DNA of 40,853 nucleotides from positions 14,853 to 55,705 of the forward strand of contig PBTY01000028.1 of assembly GCA_002729235.1 (NCBI GenBank), in the 5' to 3' direction. Source of the DNA: Rickettsiales bacterium (GTDB lineage: Bacteria > Bacteroidota > Bacteroidia > Cytophagales > Cyclobacteriaceae). This document shows, in pieces, positions 30,001-37,745 of the stretch. The position numbers and the translations under genes are program-made. The notes beneath the pieces are model-generated. The model did no database searches and was not told the origin of the DNA. It saw nothing but the letters and a program-made list of their open reading frames with translations. The stretch's first letter is position 1. Every line of letters starts with the position of its first letter.

Positions 30001-30114
30001 AAAATGTTGGGAGCAAAGAAAGGTGGTGCCAAAACACAAAAGCCTAGAAAGAAACAGAAGCACTATTTTGAGTGTGAAGATTTGATGGTAGAAGATTACT
30101 CCCTAAATGACTAA
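27097..30114 (+). CDS. Secreted two-domain amidohydrolase
   Basis: A signal peptide (MKRIILLCAVLMGFVSYAQ) is followed by two amidohydrolase-superfamily modules. The N-terminal module (about residues 35-420) keeps the composite-domain strands (IYVDYQTKIENATLVIKDG) and the closing VGALKKGMAANFFI. The usual HxH is replaced by PAVVEPYSNYG, so it looks catalytically dead. A beta-rich linker with an acidic run (about 515-545) follows. The C-terminal module is intact: IIDEHSH (His622, His624), a later His in TCHSYVQSE, His in FTHILEGYK and Asp in INSDDGEMARR. This set resembles dipeptidase or imidazolonepropionase-like enzymes. An ATG five codons upstream is also possible. The next amidohydrolase gene adjoins it. 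Confidence 0.88.
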   Translation: MKRIILLCAVLMGFVSYAQEGFPVNGVADDRPGLYALTNATIYVDYQTKIENATLVIKDGEVQAVGAGISIPKGAIVKDLGGKFIYPAVVEPYSNYGVPEPERSRGFGGGPQYESKLDGPYGWNDAIKSTYNAVEDFKIDSKAAGSMRKIGVGSTNSFRADGIMRGTSLFTHLSDLPVQEVVAKDKAAAHFSFNSGSSGQQYPSSIMGMVALLRQTYYDGKWYKTQNEQTNLSLKAWNDIQSLPQVFEANGGKLRVLLADKIGDEFGVRYIVKGSGDEYQRLDEIKSANVSLIIPVTFPDAYDVEDPIAALDVSLADMKHWELAPANAKMLADAGVEFAFTTSGLKKTDDFWSALRKTVKYGLTEEQALKAVTYTPAKYYNMTSSVGALKKGMAANFFIASGNIFDEKAKIHQTWVQGKKYEFAELDPKDYAGKYSLSVGDSKYDLEVSGDPGSHKAKIVINDSTNVDVKLSITGKTVSMSFKGEEDDAATRLSGWVGDAAFGGNGQLADGTWVSWSASKSGDLEEKEEKKDKEESEEEMPKLGDMIYPFVAYGWVEKPTQETILFKNATVWTLEGDGKIEGADVLVKDGKIAQVGKDLSASGAKVVDATGKHVTPGIIDEHSHIALSSVNEGSHSITAEVRMYDALNSEDLDIYRHLAGGVTAAQLLHGSANPVGGQSALVKYRWGASPEGLKIKGADGYIKFALGENVKQSNWGNDYSIRFPQTRMGVEQVFVDGFTRAREYGAAKAKYEALSAKVRAKTLAPRKDLQLETLLEILNKERFITCHSYVQSEINMLMKVAEQFNFRVNTFTHILEGYKVADKMAEHGVGGSTFGDWWAYKMEVAEAIPYNASLMTMTGVTVAINSDDGEMARRLNQEAAKSMKYGDMDEISALKLVTLNPAKLLHLDDRMGSIKVGKDADVVLWNDHPLSIYAKPEMTLVDGVVYFSAEKDEEMREWIAAERTRLTNKMLGAKKGGAKTQKPRKKQKHYFECEDLMVEDYSLND

Positions 30115-30118
30115 GACC

Positions 30119-31426
30119 ATGAAAAAGCAATTATTAACATACATACTTCTATTAGTTGGCATGTCAACGGTCTGGGCACAAGTGCCTGCACCAGGAAGTG
30201 CTCAAAGTGAACCAATTGCCATTATGAATGGTACTGCTCACTTAGGAGATGGAAGCGTGATTGAAAATTCAATCATCACTTTTGAGAGTGGAAAGATCAA
30301 ATTGGTGGCTGACGCAACCAAAGTGAGAGTAGACCTGACTGGATATAAGCAAGTAGATGCTAAAGGAATGCATATCTACCCGGGCTTAATCCTTCCAATG
30401 ACCAACCTGGGTCTGGAGGAAGTGTCGGCAGTAAGAGCGACAATGGATACTCGTGAGACTGGGGACATCAATCCGAATGTACGCTCAGCTATTTCTTACA
30501 ATACGGATTCTGAGATTATTCCTACGATGAAGTTTACTGGTATACAGCTTGCTCAAATTGTACCGCAGGGAGGAACAGTGTCAGGGACGAGTAGTGTCAT
30601 GCAATTAGATGCCTGGAACTGGGAGGATGCGTTGTATAAAGTAGATGATGGAGTTCATTTGAACTGGCCAGCACTTTCATTTAGACCTAGATGGTGGAGA
30701 GGTGAAACAGAAAGACGTCCAAATGAAAATTACAAAGATCAAATTGAAGGAATTCTTCAGTTGATCAATGATACCAAATCTTATATGGAAAGCAAGCCTG
30801 CTGAGCGTAACCTGAAACTAGAAGCAATGATGCCGGTAGTGACTGGTGAAAGTCAGTTGTTTATTCATGCGGATCAGGCAAAAGAGATTATGGAATCTAT
30901 TCAGACATTGTCTGAGGCCGGTATTCCGAACCTTGTTTTGACCGGAGCGGCAGATGCCTGGTACGTGAAGGATTTCTTAAAGGCAAACAACATTCCAGTG
31001 TTGCTGACCAATGTACACAGAGTGCCGGGAAGAAATTCTGAGGATTATGACTTACCATACAAATTACCAGCTTTACTTCATAAAGAAGGAATTCTTGTTG
31101 GTTTGACTTATGAAGACGGTATGTTGGCAAGTGCTAGAAATCTTCCATTCTTTGCTGGTACCACAGCGGTATATGGAGATCTTGATAAAGAAGAGGCGTT
31201 GAAATTGGTAACTAGCAATACGGCCAAAATTTTGAAGATTGATGATATGACTGGTACTCTAGAGCAAGGAAAAGATGCCAATATTGTTATTTCTGCTGGC
31301 GATATTCTGGACATGAGAAGCAATATTATTATCACTTCCTATATTCAAGGTCGTGAAGTGGAACTTCATGCAATGCAGCAACGTCTGTATGAGAAATACA
31401 AAGAAAAATATGAAAGTCAAGACTAA
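30119..31426 (+). CDS. Secreted amidohydrolase-like protein lacking metal ligands
   Basis: A signal peptide (MKKQLLTYILLLVGMSTVWAQ) is followed by one amidohydrolase-fold module of about 415 residues. The hallmark end is present (ALKLVTSNTAKILKIDDMTGTLEQGKDANIVISAG). The metal-binding HxH position reads MHIYPGLILPMTNLG, with no His-x-His, so it is probably non-catalytic. It resembles the degenerate N-terminal half of the preceding protein. An upstream ATG at 30107 overlaps the previous gene by eight bases; MKK at 30119 gives a cleaner signal peptide. Likely co-transcribed and perhaps a partner of the preceding enzyme (inference). Confidence 0.85.
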   Translation: MKKQLLTYILLLVGMSTVWAQVPAPGSAQSEPIAIMNGTAHLGDGSVIENSIITFESGKIKLVADATKVRVDLTGYKQVDAKGMHIYPGLILPMTNLGLEEVSAVRATMDTRETGDINPNVRSAISYNTDSEIIPTMKFTGIQLAQIVPQGGTVSGTSSVMQLDAWNWEDALYKVDDGVHLNWPALSFRPRWWRGETERRPNENYKDQIEGILQLINDTKSYMESKPAERNLKLEAMMPVVTGESQLFIHADQAKEIMESIQTLSEAGIPNLVLTGAADAWYVKDFLKANNIPVLLTNVHRVPGRNSEDYDLPYKLPALLHKEGILVGLTYEDGMLASARNLPFFAGTTAVYGDLDKEEALKLVTSNTAKILKIDDMTGTLEQGKDANIVISAGDILDMRSNIIITSYIQGREVELHAMQQRLYEKYKEKYESQD

Positions 31427-31447
31427 TTGAGTTCATGACCTTATAAC

Positions 31448-31484
31448 AAAAGGGAGCTTCTGAAGAGGAAGCTCCCTTTTTTTT
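31448..31484 (+). terminator. Rho-independent terminator
   Basis: The 13-bp perfect stem AAAAGGGAGCTTC/GAAGCTCCCTTTT has a 7-base loop and is followed by four more T's (eight in total). It ends the amidohydrolase pair. Confidence 0.93.
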
Positions 31485-31527
31485 GATATAAATGTTAGTT
31501 CAGTTGTAGTTTTCATAAATTGATTAA

Positions 31528-32103
31528 ATGAAGCGGACCATATTGGATCAGTTGCATTTGTTAATGCCTCCAAATCACGCTGAGGATTTTGTGGGTGTCT
31601 CCAAAATTCGGAATGTGAAGAAGGGTGAAAATTTTATTGAGGCCGGTAGTGTTCCCAGGAAGATTGCCTTCGTTGGTGAGGGACTTTTCAGGTATTATTA
31701 CCTCGGAAAAGATGGGCAGGAATTTACAAAAGGAATATTCTCAGAAGGAGGGATTCTGGCTTCATATTCAGCAATGATTGGAGAAACTCCTTCTCATTTC
31801 TTCATTCAGGCACTTGAACCATCAACAATTCTGGAAGTTAATTGGGGAGTTTGGAATGAATTAAAAGCGAAAAATCACTTTTGGGATCAGTTCCTTTTCA
31901 AAATGTTGGAGAAGGGATTTATCACCAAAGAGAGAAGAGAACGAGAATTGTTGCTACTGGATGCGGAGACTCGCTATCGAAATTTTTTAGATCAATACCC
32001 GGGGCTTGAAGATCGACTCACCCAAAAAATAATTGCATCTTATCTGGGAGTAAAACCTGAATCCTTGAGTAGAATTCGAAGAAAATTTAAGGCCTTAACA
32101 TAG
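31528..32103 (+). CDS. Crp/Fnr-family transcriptional regulator
   Basis: The N-terminal cyclic-nucleotide-binding-like beta-roll (about residues 20-120) includes KKGENFIEAGSVPRKIAFVGEGLFRYYY and GGILASYSAMIGETPSHFFIQALE. A dimer helix follows, then a C-terminal helix-turn-helix in TQKIIASYLGVKPESLSRIRR. The phosphate-binding Arg-Ser pair of true CRP is not evident, so the ligand is unknown, as is common in Bacteroidota. Length is 191 aa. The SDR gene follows on the same strand and is a plausible target. Confidence 0.88.
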   Translation: MKRTILDQLHLLMPPNHAEDFVGVSKIRNVKKGENFIEAGSVPRKIAFVGEGLFRYYYLGKDGQEFTKGIFSEGGILASYSAMIGETPSHFFIQALEPSTILEVNWGVWNELKAKNHFWDQFLFKMLEKGFITKERRERELLLLDAETRYRNFLDQYPGLEDRLTQKIIASYLGVKPESLSRIRRKFKALT

Positions 32104-32152
32104 GTCAATGTTTCCGTATGCCCACATAGGTAGGTTTGTAAGAAAAAAGCAA

Positions 32153-32902
32153 ATGAACCTATCAAACAAGAAAATTCTGGTAACAGGTGGAGCATCTGGG
32201 ATCGGGTTAGAATTGACTAAATCACTTGTGGCTCAAAATTGTAAAGTGCTAATATGTGGTCGTACGAAAGATAGATTGGATGAAGTAAAAGCACAATTCC
32301 CATCTTTGGTTGAGACCTTTCAATGTGATTTGGCGGAAGAGAATCAGTGCCAGTCGCTAGTTCAATGGATATGCAAAGAGCATTCGGATTTATCTGTTTT
32401 ATTCAATAATGCCGCTATTGTGCATAATGAGGCTTTTCTAGATGGAGACAAAGGCATTGAGAAAGCAAGGAAAGAGATGGCTGTCAATTTCTTTGCGCCA
32501 ATGTATTTGATAAAGGAGCTCCATCCCATTCTTTCAAAAAATGAATCTCCAGCCATAGTTAACATTACAACAGGTTTAGTTTATACGCCAAGAGCTTCTT
32601 ATTCGTTCTACAACTCCACTAAAGCAGCGTTGCATTCATTTACCCAGGTACTGCGTATGCAAACAGCTTCTTCAAATCTGAAGGTTATTGAGGTGATGAT
32701 GCCAGTCGTAAATACAGCATGGCATAAGGGAGAGATTCCCAAAATTGCCATTTCAGCAAAAGAAGCAGCAGCACTGCTATTTAGTGCGCTAGCTAAAAAC
32801 AAAAGTGAAATCCGATTGGGAAAAGTAAAATTGCTTTATTGGTTGTCCAGGATTGCTCCAGCTTTTGCACTAAGAAAAATTAATAGTCTACAGACTAATT
32901 GA
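32153..32902 (+). CDS. Short-chain dehydrogenase/reductase, DltE-like
   Basis: Rossmann-fold NAD(P)-dependent oxidoreductase of 249 aa. The cofactor motif TGGASGIG is at about residues 11-18, followed by the acidic/basic discriminator CGRTKDR, NNAAI, and the active site YNSTK (Tyr-x3-Lys). The catalytic Ser position reads NITTGLVY, where a Ser is expected, so Thr may replace it. NITTGL...FYNSTKAALHSFT resembles DltE-like family members, but the substrate is unknown. I start at ATG 32153 (MNLSNKKILVTGG); the frame is open 15 codons upstream. It overlaps the opposing lipoprotein gene tail by eight bases. Confidence 0.88.
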   Translation: MNLSNKKILVTGGASGIGLELTKSLVAQNCKVLICGRTKDRLDEVKAQFPSLVETFQCDLAEENQCQSLVQWICKEHSDLSVLFNNAAIVHNEAFLDGDKGIEKARKEMAVNFFAPMYLIKELHPILSKNESPAIVNITTGLVYTPRASYSFYNSTKAALHSFTQVLRMQTASSNLKVIEVMMPVVNTAWHKGEIPKIAISAKEAAALLFSALAKNKSEIRLGKVKLLYWLSRIAPAFALRKINSLQTN

Positions 32903-33611
32903 TTTTAACGATTGTACTGTTAGAATCATCCTGCCATTTATACAGTCCTGATAAATGATCTGAATTCATCGTAATGGAATTGCTGTAATGCATCAGACCA
33001 ACCTTGTCTCTACCACGATAATACACAGTTGATTTGCTTCCGGAATCCAATTGGTATTCATATTTGTAGGGTGAGGTAGCCTTCATAATAAACTTTATGG
33101 AGTCAGCACTAGGACTGATTATTGAATAGGTGCCATCAAAATCCCCAATAGGTTGATTCTTTTTGTTGAGTCTATCAACGATATAGTAGAGAGTGTCCTT
33201 ATCCTCCACGATTTGATGAATGAGTTTTCCGTTTCGGGTATTCATAAAGAATTTTCCAAAATCAGGATTGGCAGATGAATAACAGATCAGGTTCTTGAAG
33301 GAGCAATTTTCGTTTTTATAAAGTACCTGTTCGAAGCCTTGCCAATTAACCTTTGCTAAACCTCTATCGAGGTTTACCTCAATTCTATATTTATCAGCCA
33401 CGACGTACTCTCCTTTGAAGTCACCCTTTGTGCTGAAACTTGTGTCCGCATCTAATTGATAAATGGTTGTGGTGATCGGTAGGTATTCCTTCGGAGTTGC
33501 TTGCTGATATGTAGTAGGAACTTTGACTTTTGAATCGGTAACTACTGTTTGATTATTGGAGTTGCAGCCATATACCAATGGCAATAGGAAGATTAAAAAA
33601 TGAAGTTTCAT
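32895..33611 (-). CDS. Hypothetical lipoprotein
   Basis: Signal sequence MKLHFLIFLLPLVYGC with a lipobox ending at Cys16, then NSNNQTVV, so it is lipid-anchored (probably outer membrane, periplasmic side or surface). The remaining 220 residues are beta-rich with many Tyr/Asp and no family I recognise. Segments such as KGDFKGEYVVADKYRI and IGDFDGTYSIISPSADSIKF look like a duplicated strand module. Its start codon lies inside a 14-bp inverted repeat (see separate entry), suggesting translational control. Confidence 0.7.
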   Translation of the reverse strand: MKLHFLIFLLPLVYGCNSNNQTVVTDSKVKVPTTYQQATPKEYLPITTTIYQLDADTSFSTKGDFKGEYVVADKYRIEVNLDRGLAKVNWQGFEQVLYKNENCSFKNLICYSSANPDFGKFFMNTRNGKLIHQIVEDKDTLYYIVDRLNKKNQPIGDFDGTYSIISPSADSIKFIMKATSPYKYEYQLDSGSKSTVYYRGRDKVGLMHYSNSITMNSDHLSGLYKWQDDSNSTIVKIN

Positions 33612-33668
33612 GTGTGGAGGTTTAAGCTTTCTTAATACCTAAACATGAAACTTCATGGAATGTTTCAT
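33600..33668 (-). promoter_or_regulatory. Mutually exclusive hairpins over the lipoprotein start codon
   Basis: Reading the minus-strand RNA there are three segments. A is AUGAAAC (33668-33662), B is 33656-33643 and C is 33613-33600. B and C pair perfectly over 14 bases, and C contains the start codon (33611-33609), so that hairpin would hide it. A can instead pair with GUUUCAU inside B over seven bases with a ten-base loop, which would free C. This is the A:B or B:C layout of a switch. A transcript start upstream of 33668 is required and is not shown by sequence. Confidence 0.4.
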
Positions 33669-33701
33669 TTAATAGTTCAAATTAATATTAAATTAATACA
33701 A

Positions 33702-35000
33702 TCATTTGTGCATATAGCCAAGCGTAGCTGCCAGCATGGATTTTACTCCTGTCAGCATACTGCTATCATCCACATAAAAATCTGGTGTGTGGTGAGGAGC
33801 AGCATTAGCTGGGTCTTTATCAGCGGGACAACCTCCAACAAAGAAAAAGAAGGCCGGAACCTCGTTGGCATAAAATGAGAAGTCCTCTGCTCCGGTCATG
33901 GCCTTGCGAAGCGATACGTTATCTCCACCAATAGCCTTGGAAATGAATGGAACGAGCGTAGCTGTAAGCTCTGGATCATTGTATGTTACCGGAACATGAC
34001 TTTCTATTTCCAGTTCCACTTCAGCACCCATAGCTTCGCCAATATTCTTAGCCACCCTGTGGAAATCCGCATGAAGCTTCTTTTGCATATCAGGATCCAA
34101 GGTTCTGATGGTACCTATCATTTCCACCTCTTCGGGGATGATGTTATTTCTTACTCCACCTCTGATTAGCCCTACTGATAAAACAGCAGCTTCTTTTGTT
34201 AGCTCGGTGTTTCTGCTGATGACCGTTTGCATGCCGGTAATGATCTGACCAGCAGTGACAACAGGATCTATGCTGCTCCATGGTGTGGAGCCATGAGATT
34301 GCTTTCCTTTGATTTTCATCACCCATCTGTCAGCAGCAGCCATGGTGCCACCGGGTTTGTAACTGACAGTACCCACAGTCGTTTGTGCATTGATGTGCAA
34401 GCCAATCATGACGTCAATGTCGGGATTCCTCATGACGCCTTCTTTCACCATGAGTTTTGCACCACCTTCTTCACCTGGGGGAGGTCCTTCTTCGGCAGGT
34501 TGAAAGACAAATTTCACTGTACCCTTCAAATCACTTTTCATTTGACTTAGTACTTCGGCTGTAGCCATGAGTATGGAAATATGGGTGTCATGACCACACG
34601 CATGCATTACGCCAGTTTCAATTCCATTGTAATTGGATGTGGCTTTGGATTTCCATTCTAAATCCACTCGCTCAGTCACTGGCAATGCATCAATGTCGGC
34701 CCTCAATCCGATTACCGGACCAGGTTTTCCACCTTTTAAAATGGCAACCACACCGGTCTTGGCTACACCTGTTTGGACTTCAAATCCCAAACTTTTGAGG
34801 TGTGCTGCAATCTTCACTGCTGTCTTGAATTCACGATTAGATAATTCTGGATTTTCATGGAAGTCATGTCTCCATTCAATCATTTTAGCCTCAATGCCTG
34901 CAGCCAATTTGTTCGCTTTATCAGAGACCTTTGCAGGCTGCCCAATTACCTGAATAGCGACTAGAGTGGTTAATACAATACCAAAGAATTGTTTTGTCAT
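33702..35000 (-). CDS. Secreted M20-family amidohydrolase (hippurate/N-acyl-amino acid hydrolase type)
   Basis: A signal peptide (MTKQFFGIVLTTLVAIQVIGQ) is followed by a di-metal M20D peptidase/amidohydrolase. The metal loop HACGHDTH is at residues 133-140 with Cys135, and the catalytic Glu pair is in FQPAEEGPPPGEEGGAKLM. The lid domain starts near MKIKGKQSHGSTPWSSIDP. The last ligand is His in PHHTPDFYVDDSS, with TGAEDFSFYANEVP before it. Length is 432 aa. It hydrolyses N-acyl or N-aryl amino acids in the periplasm or outside; the exact substrate is unknown. It is likely its own transcription unit. Confidence 0.92.
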   Translation of the reverse strand: MTKQFFGIVLTTLVAIQVIGQPAKVSDKANKLAAGIEAKMIEWRHDFHENPELSNREFKTAVKIAAHLKSLGFEVQTGVAKTGVVAILKGGKPGPVIGLRADIDALPVTERVDLEWKSKATSNYNGIETGVMHACGHDTHISILMATAEVLSQMKSDLKGTVKFVFQPAEEGPPPGEEGGAKLMVKEGVMRNPDIDVMIGLHINAQTTVGTVSYKPGGTMAAADRWVMKIKGKQSHGSTPWSSIDPVVTAGQIITGMQTVISRNTELTKEAAVLSVGLIRGGVRNNIIPEEVEMIGTIRTLDPDMQKKLHADFHRVAKNIGEAMGAEVELEIESHVPVTYNDPELTATLVPFISKAIGGDNVSLRKAMTGAEDFSFYANEVPAFFFFVGGCPADKDPANAAPHHTPDFYVDDSSMLTGVKSMLAATLGYMHK

Positions 35001-35184
35001 ACTTTAAAATTTTTCGCTCAATACCTCAATATACTTTGAATCGATTGAAGATGGTCGCAGTAATCCGAAAATGTGACTAACGGCATATTTGCCTAGTTAA
35101 ATTGAATATTTTTCAATGAAAACTGATGAACGTCAACAATGTGGGTTGATTAAGGAAATTGCCAATCTGTATCAGCTAAAGTGG

Positions 35185-35718
35185 TTATTTGCTGGCTAGT
35201 TGCCGGCTCGCCTTCTTGAGATCATTTCGATTTATGGTCATGGTGCCACATTGTGACCAGTATTCACCTTGTGGAAACTTAGAAAAATCGTAATTGGAGG
35301 TGAACTCAACAAAGTGCTCCGTCATTTCCGGGAATTTTAAGCCATCTAGCCAATTAAACAGAACGTAATCAAGCTGCCCATCTTCCGCAAAATTCAAGGT
35401 GAAGTAAATGGAGGCTTTTCGTTTCTCAAAGATGAACTCGTCGTAATCAATGGATGCAATAAATTCATCGGAGAACTTTCCCCAGTTGATGACTACTTTG
35501 GTATCTCTTTCTGCAGAGGAAATGTTGAAGAAGTCCGTAGCTGTTCTATTTGGATATTGCGCTTCAAGCGAATCCACTATAGTGGTGTTATTGTAAAAGC
35601 GATAATCGGTAAATTCAATCCCATTGAATGTTTTGGAGTAATAGGAATCAGATGATTGCGAAAATGACGGAAGGCAGTAGCTTAAAACAATCAGGTTGCA
35701 AAGAATCGTAGATTTCAT
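35185..35718 (-). CDS. Hypothetical secreted protein
   Basis: A 177-aa protein with an N-terminal signal peptide (MKSTILCNLIVLSYCLPSFSQ). The mature part is acidic and aromatic, with FDFS-like strands (YDFSKFPQGEYWSQCGTMTI). No family is recognised. It lies downstream of the beta-lactamase-family gene on the same strand with a 78-base gap. The 184 bases downstream, to the M20 gene start, hold no gene that I can support. Confidence 0.6.
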   Translation of the reverse strand: MKSTILCNLIVLSYCLPSFSQSSDSYYSKTFNGIEFTDYRFYNNTTIVDSLEAQYPNRTATDFFNISSAERDTKVVINWGKFSDEFIASIDYDEFIFEKRKASIYFTLNFAEDGQLDYVLFNWLDGLKFPEMTEHFVEFTSNYDFSKFPQGEYWSQCGTMTINRNDLKKASRQLASK

Positions 35719-35796
35719 TAGGCTTAGGAAGTTAGTACAGCCCTAATAACGCGAAGTGTGGAGTTTATTGTCTTTAAAGAATTTGAGGGGTTCGGG

Positions 35797-37167
35797 TTAT
35801 TCTATCTTCTTCCACTCAGTTACCCCATTTTGGTCTGCAGTAAATCCGGTGACTTCTCCTTCATCATTTCGAATGAATTGAAAGGAGGCATTGACCGCTT
35901 TCGACTCCATTTGGTCGGTATCGATAATGGTCAGTCGCGTTCCGGTTCCCTTTGCTCCAGGAAAATCCAGCACAAGTACATCATCTACCATGAAGATTTC
36001 GATTAGTTTGGAATCTCCTTGAAGTTGGTAGGTACCGAAATACTCCTGGTATTTGGCAAAGACCAGTTGGTTTCTGTCTTCAATTTCCAATGGACTGTTT
36101 AGGATAACGCTGGCCAGATAGTTTGCCACTTCTTCAGTTCTTTCCAGTGATTTGTTAGCGAGAATACTCACAAATAAATCTTCAGCAGGTAGATAAAGCC
36201 CGTAACTGGTGAAGCCATACATATTGCCTCCATGCTGAATGGTACTATGACCTAAAAGCTCTTTGATGAAAAAACCATATCCATATCCAGTTCCGTTGCC
36301 ACTTGATGTTTGCTTTTCAGTGGTTAGATTTTCAACGACAAAATCACTAAGAATGGAGTTGTCATGTAACTCCCGATTCCAAATCCATAGATCATCTAAA
36401 GAGGAGACAATAGCTCCAGCTGCATAAGGGACCGATCCTACTACTTTAGGTGATGGCATCAGTTCGCCTTGATAGATTCGATATCCTTTGGGAATGCGTT
36501 TCTTTTTCATATCATCTGTATACCATAAGCTGGTGGAAGTCATCTGCAATGGTTCAAAAAGATTCTGCCTCATGTATTCTTTAAGTGACAGGCCGGAGAC
36601 TTGCTCTATGACCACTCCGAGTAGTGGGTAATTGGAGTTGCTATATTGGAATTGTGAGCCGGGTTCAAATTCCAGGGGTAAATCCTGATAATAAGCGATC
36701 AGTTGCTCAGGAGTGTGTTCCTGGGAAAGTAAATGCATTTCCTTTTCATCAATGTCAAAAAACTCAGGAATTCCAGAGGTCTGGGAGAGCAGGTGATGGA
36801 TGGTGATGGGGTATTCCTTTTCCGGGAAGTAGGGAACATACTTTTGGATGGGATTATCCAGCGATACTTTTCCTTGCTCTACCAACTGGAGGACGGCTGT
36901 TGAAGTAAATTGCTTGGTCATGGATCCTATCTGGAAGATCATGTCGGTAGTAATGGGCTTTTTCTTTTGGACATCAGCCAGTCCAAAGGCTTTTTTGAAA
37001 ACTACCTGATCGTCTTTGGTTATGAGTACCGCTGCCCCAGGACCGTCTTCAGCGTATTCCTTTTTTAGGAAGTCTTCAATGGTTTGAAGTGGAGGAGCAT
37101 CCTGGGAATAAAGTGAGAAAGAGAGTGTAGTGGATAGAATGAAAATGGTTAGTAATCGTAGGCTCAT
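35797..37167 (-). CDS. Secreted beta-lactamase-family serine hydrolase
   Basis: A signal peptide (MSLRLLTIFILSTTLSFSLYSQ) is followed by a class C/AmpC-like beta-lactamase fold. The catalytic SxxK is GSMTK (Ser82, Lys85), the second motif YSN begins at Tyr175, and the third motif appears as HGGNMYGF, His-Gly in place of Lys-Thr-Gly. A C-terminal beta-domain of about 95 residues ends EWKKIE. Such proteins act as esterases or D-amino-acid peptidases more often than as antibiotic-degrading enzymes. Length is 456 aa. Assignment to family is firm, substrate unknown. Confidence 0.9.
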   Translation of the reverse strand: MSLRLLTIFILSTTLSFSLYSQDAPPLQTIEDFLKKEYAEDGPGAAVLITKDDQVVFKKAFGLADVQKKKPITTDMIFQIGSMTKQFTSTAVLQLVEQGKVSLDNPIQKYVPYFPEKEYPITIHHLLSQTSGIPEFFDIDEKEMHLLSQEHTPEQLIAYYQDLPLEFEPGSQFQYSNSNYPLLGVVIEQVSGLSLKEYMRQNLFEPLQMTSTSLWYTDDMKKKRIPKGYRIYQGELMPSPKVVGSVPYAAGAIVSSLDDLWIWNRELHDNSILSDFVVENLTTEKQTSSGNGTGYGYGFFIKELLGHSTIQHGGNMYGFTSYGLYLPAEDLFVSILANKSLERTEEVANYLASVILNSPLEIEDRNQLVFAKYQEYFGTYQLQGDSKLIEIFMVDDVLVLDFPGAKGTGTRLTIIDTDQMESKAVNASFQFIRNDEGEVTGFTADQNGVTEWKKIE

Positions 37168-37191
37168 GAGTCATTAGTTTAGGGATCAGAC

Positions 37192-37566
37192 TCAAGAATG
37201 GTGCCAAGGGGTGTGGCTATATTGTTTTTGCGATTTTAGCCAATATCCAAATTCCTTTCCTATACCAATAGTCACTTCGGAAAAAGAGTCGAGTTGGTAG
37301 AAGTTCACAAAGAGTTCGGCATATTTTGTGTAAAATGTGGCTTGACTGACAATTTCAGTTCGATTTCCATACAGAGCAACTTTTCCAGTTAGCAAAGTTC
37401 GTAGGGGTACGGTGTTAATCCAGGTTCCTAAGCCAACCACTGGAGCTGAGAAATGCCGGATTGTCTCTGAAACTCTATTATCAAACTTGAGGAAGCTATA
37501 ACCAGCTGTTAACCTGAAGTTGCCGTAGTTAAAATTGGTTTCAAAAACGTGGATGAGGTACCAAGT
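37192..37566 (-). pseudogene. C-terminal remnant of an outer-membrane beta-barrel protein
   Basis: An open frame of 124 codons with no ATG start near its 5' end, bounded upstream by a TGA at 37569-37567. The reading (NFNYGNFRLTAGYSFLKF, then VGLGTWINTVPLRTLLTGKV and VTIGIGKEFGYWLKS) has the alternating polar/aromatic strand pattern of an outer-membrane barrel. The front of the protein is missing. The break coincides with the start of the region leading to the M28 peptidase gene, whose composition differs. I read it as a truncated gene, though a short frame with a TTG or GTG start cannot be excluded. Confidence 0.5.
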
Positions 37567-37745
37567 TCAATCATCTCGTGTATTCAAACCTCAATTTTAA
37601 CCAGACCAGGCACCAACACCCGAACATGGTCTATTGCCATTATGCTTCTCGCCGCTGCTTATGGTGTTTCTTAACCGTTGATAAAGTTCTCACTCATAAA
37701 CACAGGCAGATTTCAATATCTTCCGGTATAAATCTTATCCTGTAT

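Noticed and set aside
37578-37745. 56-codon N-terminal extension of the M28 frame
   Set aside because: The internal ATG at 37746 begins a textbook lipoprotein signal. The upstream part is Cys/His-rich and unlike any leader.
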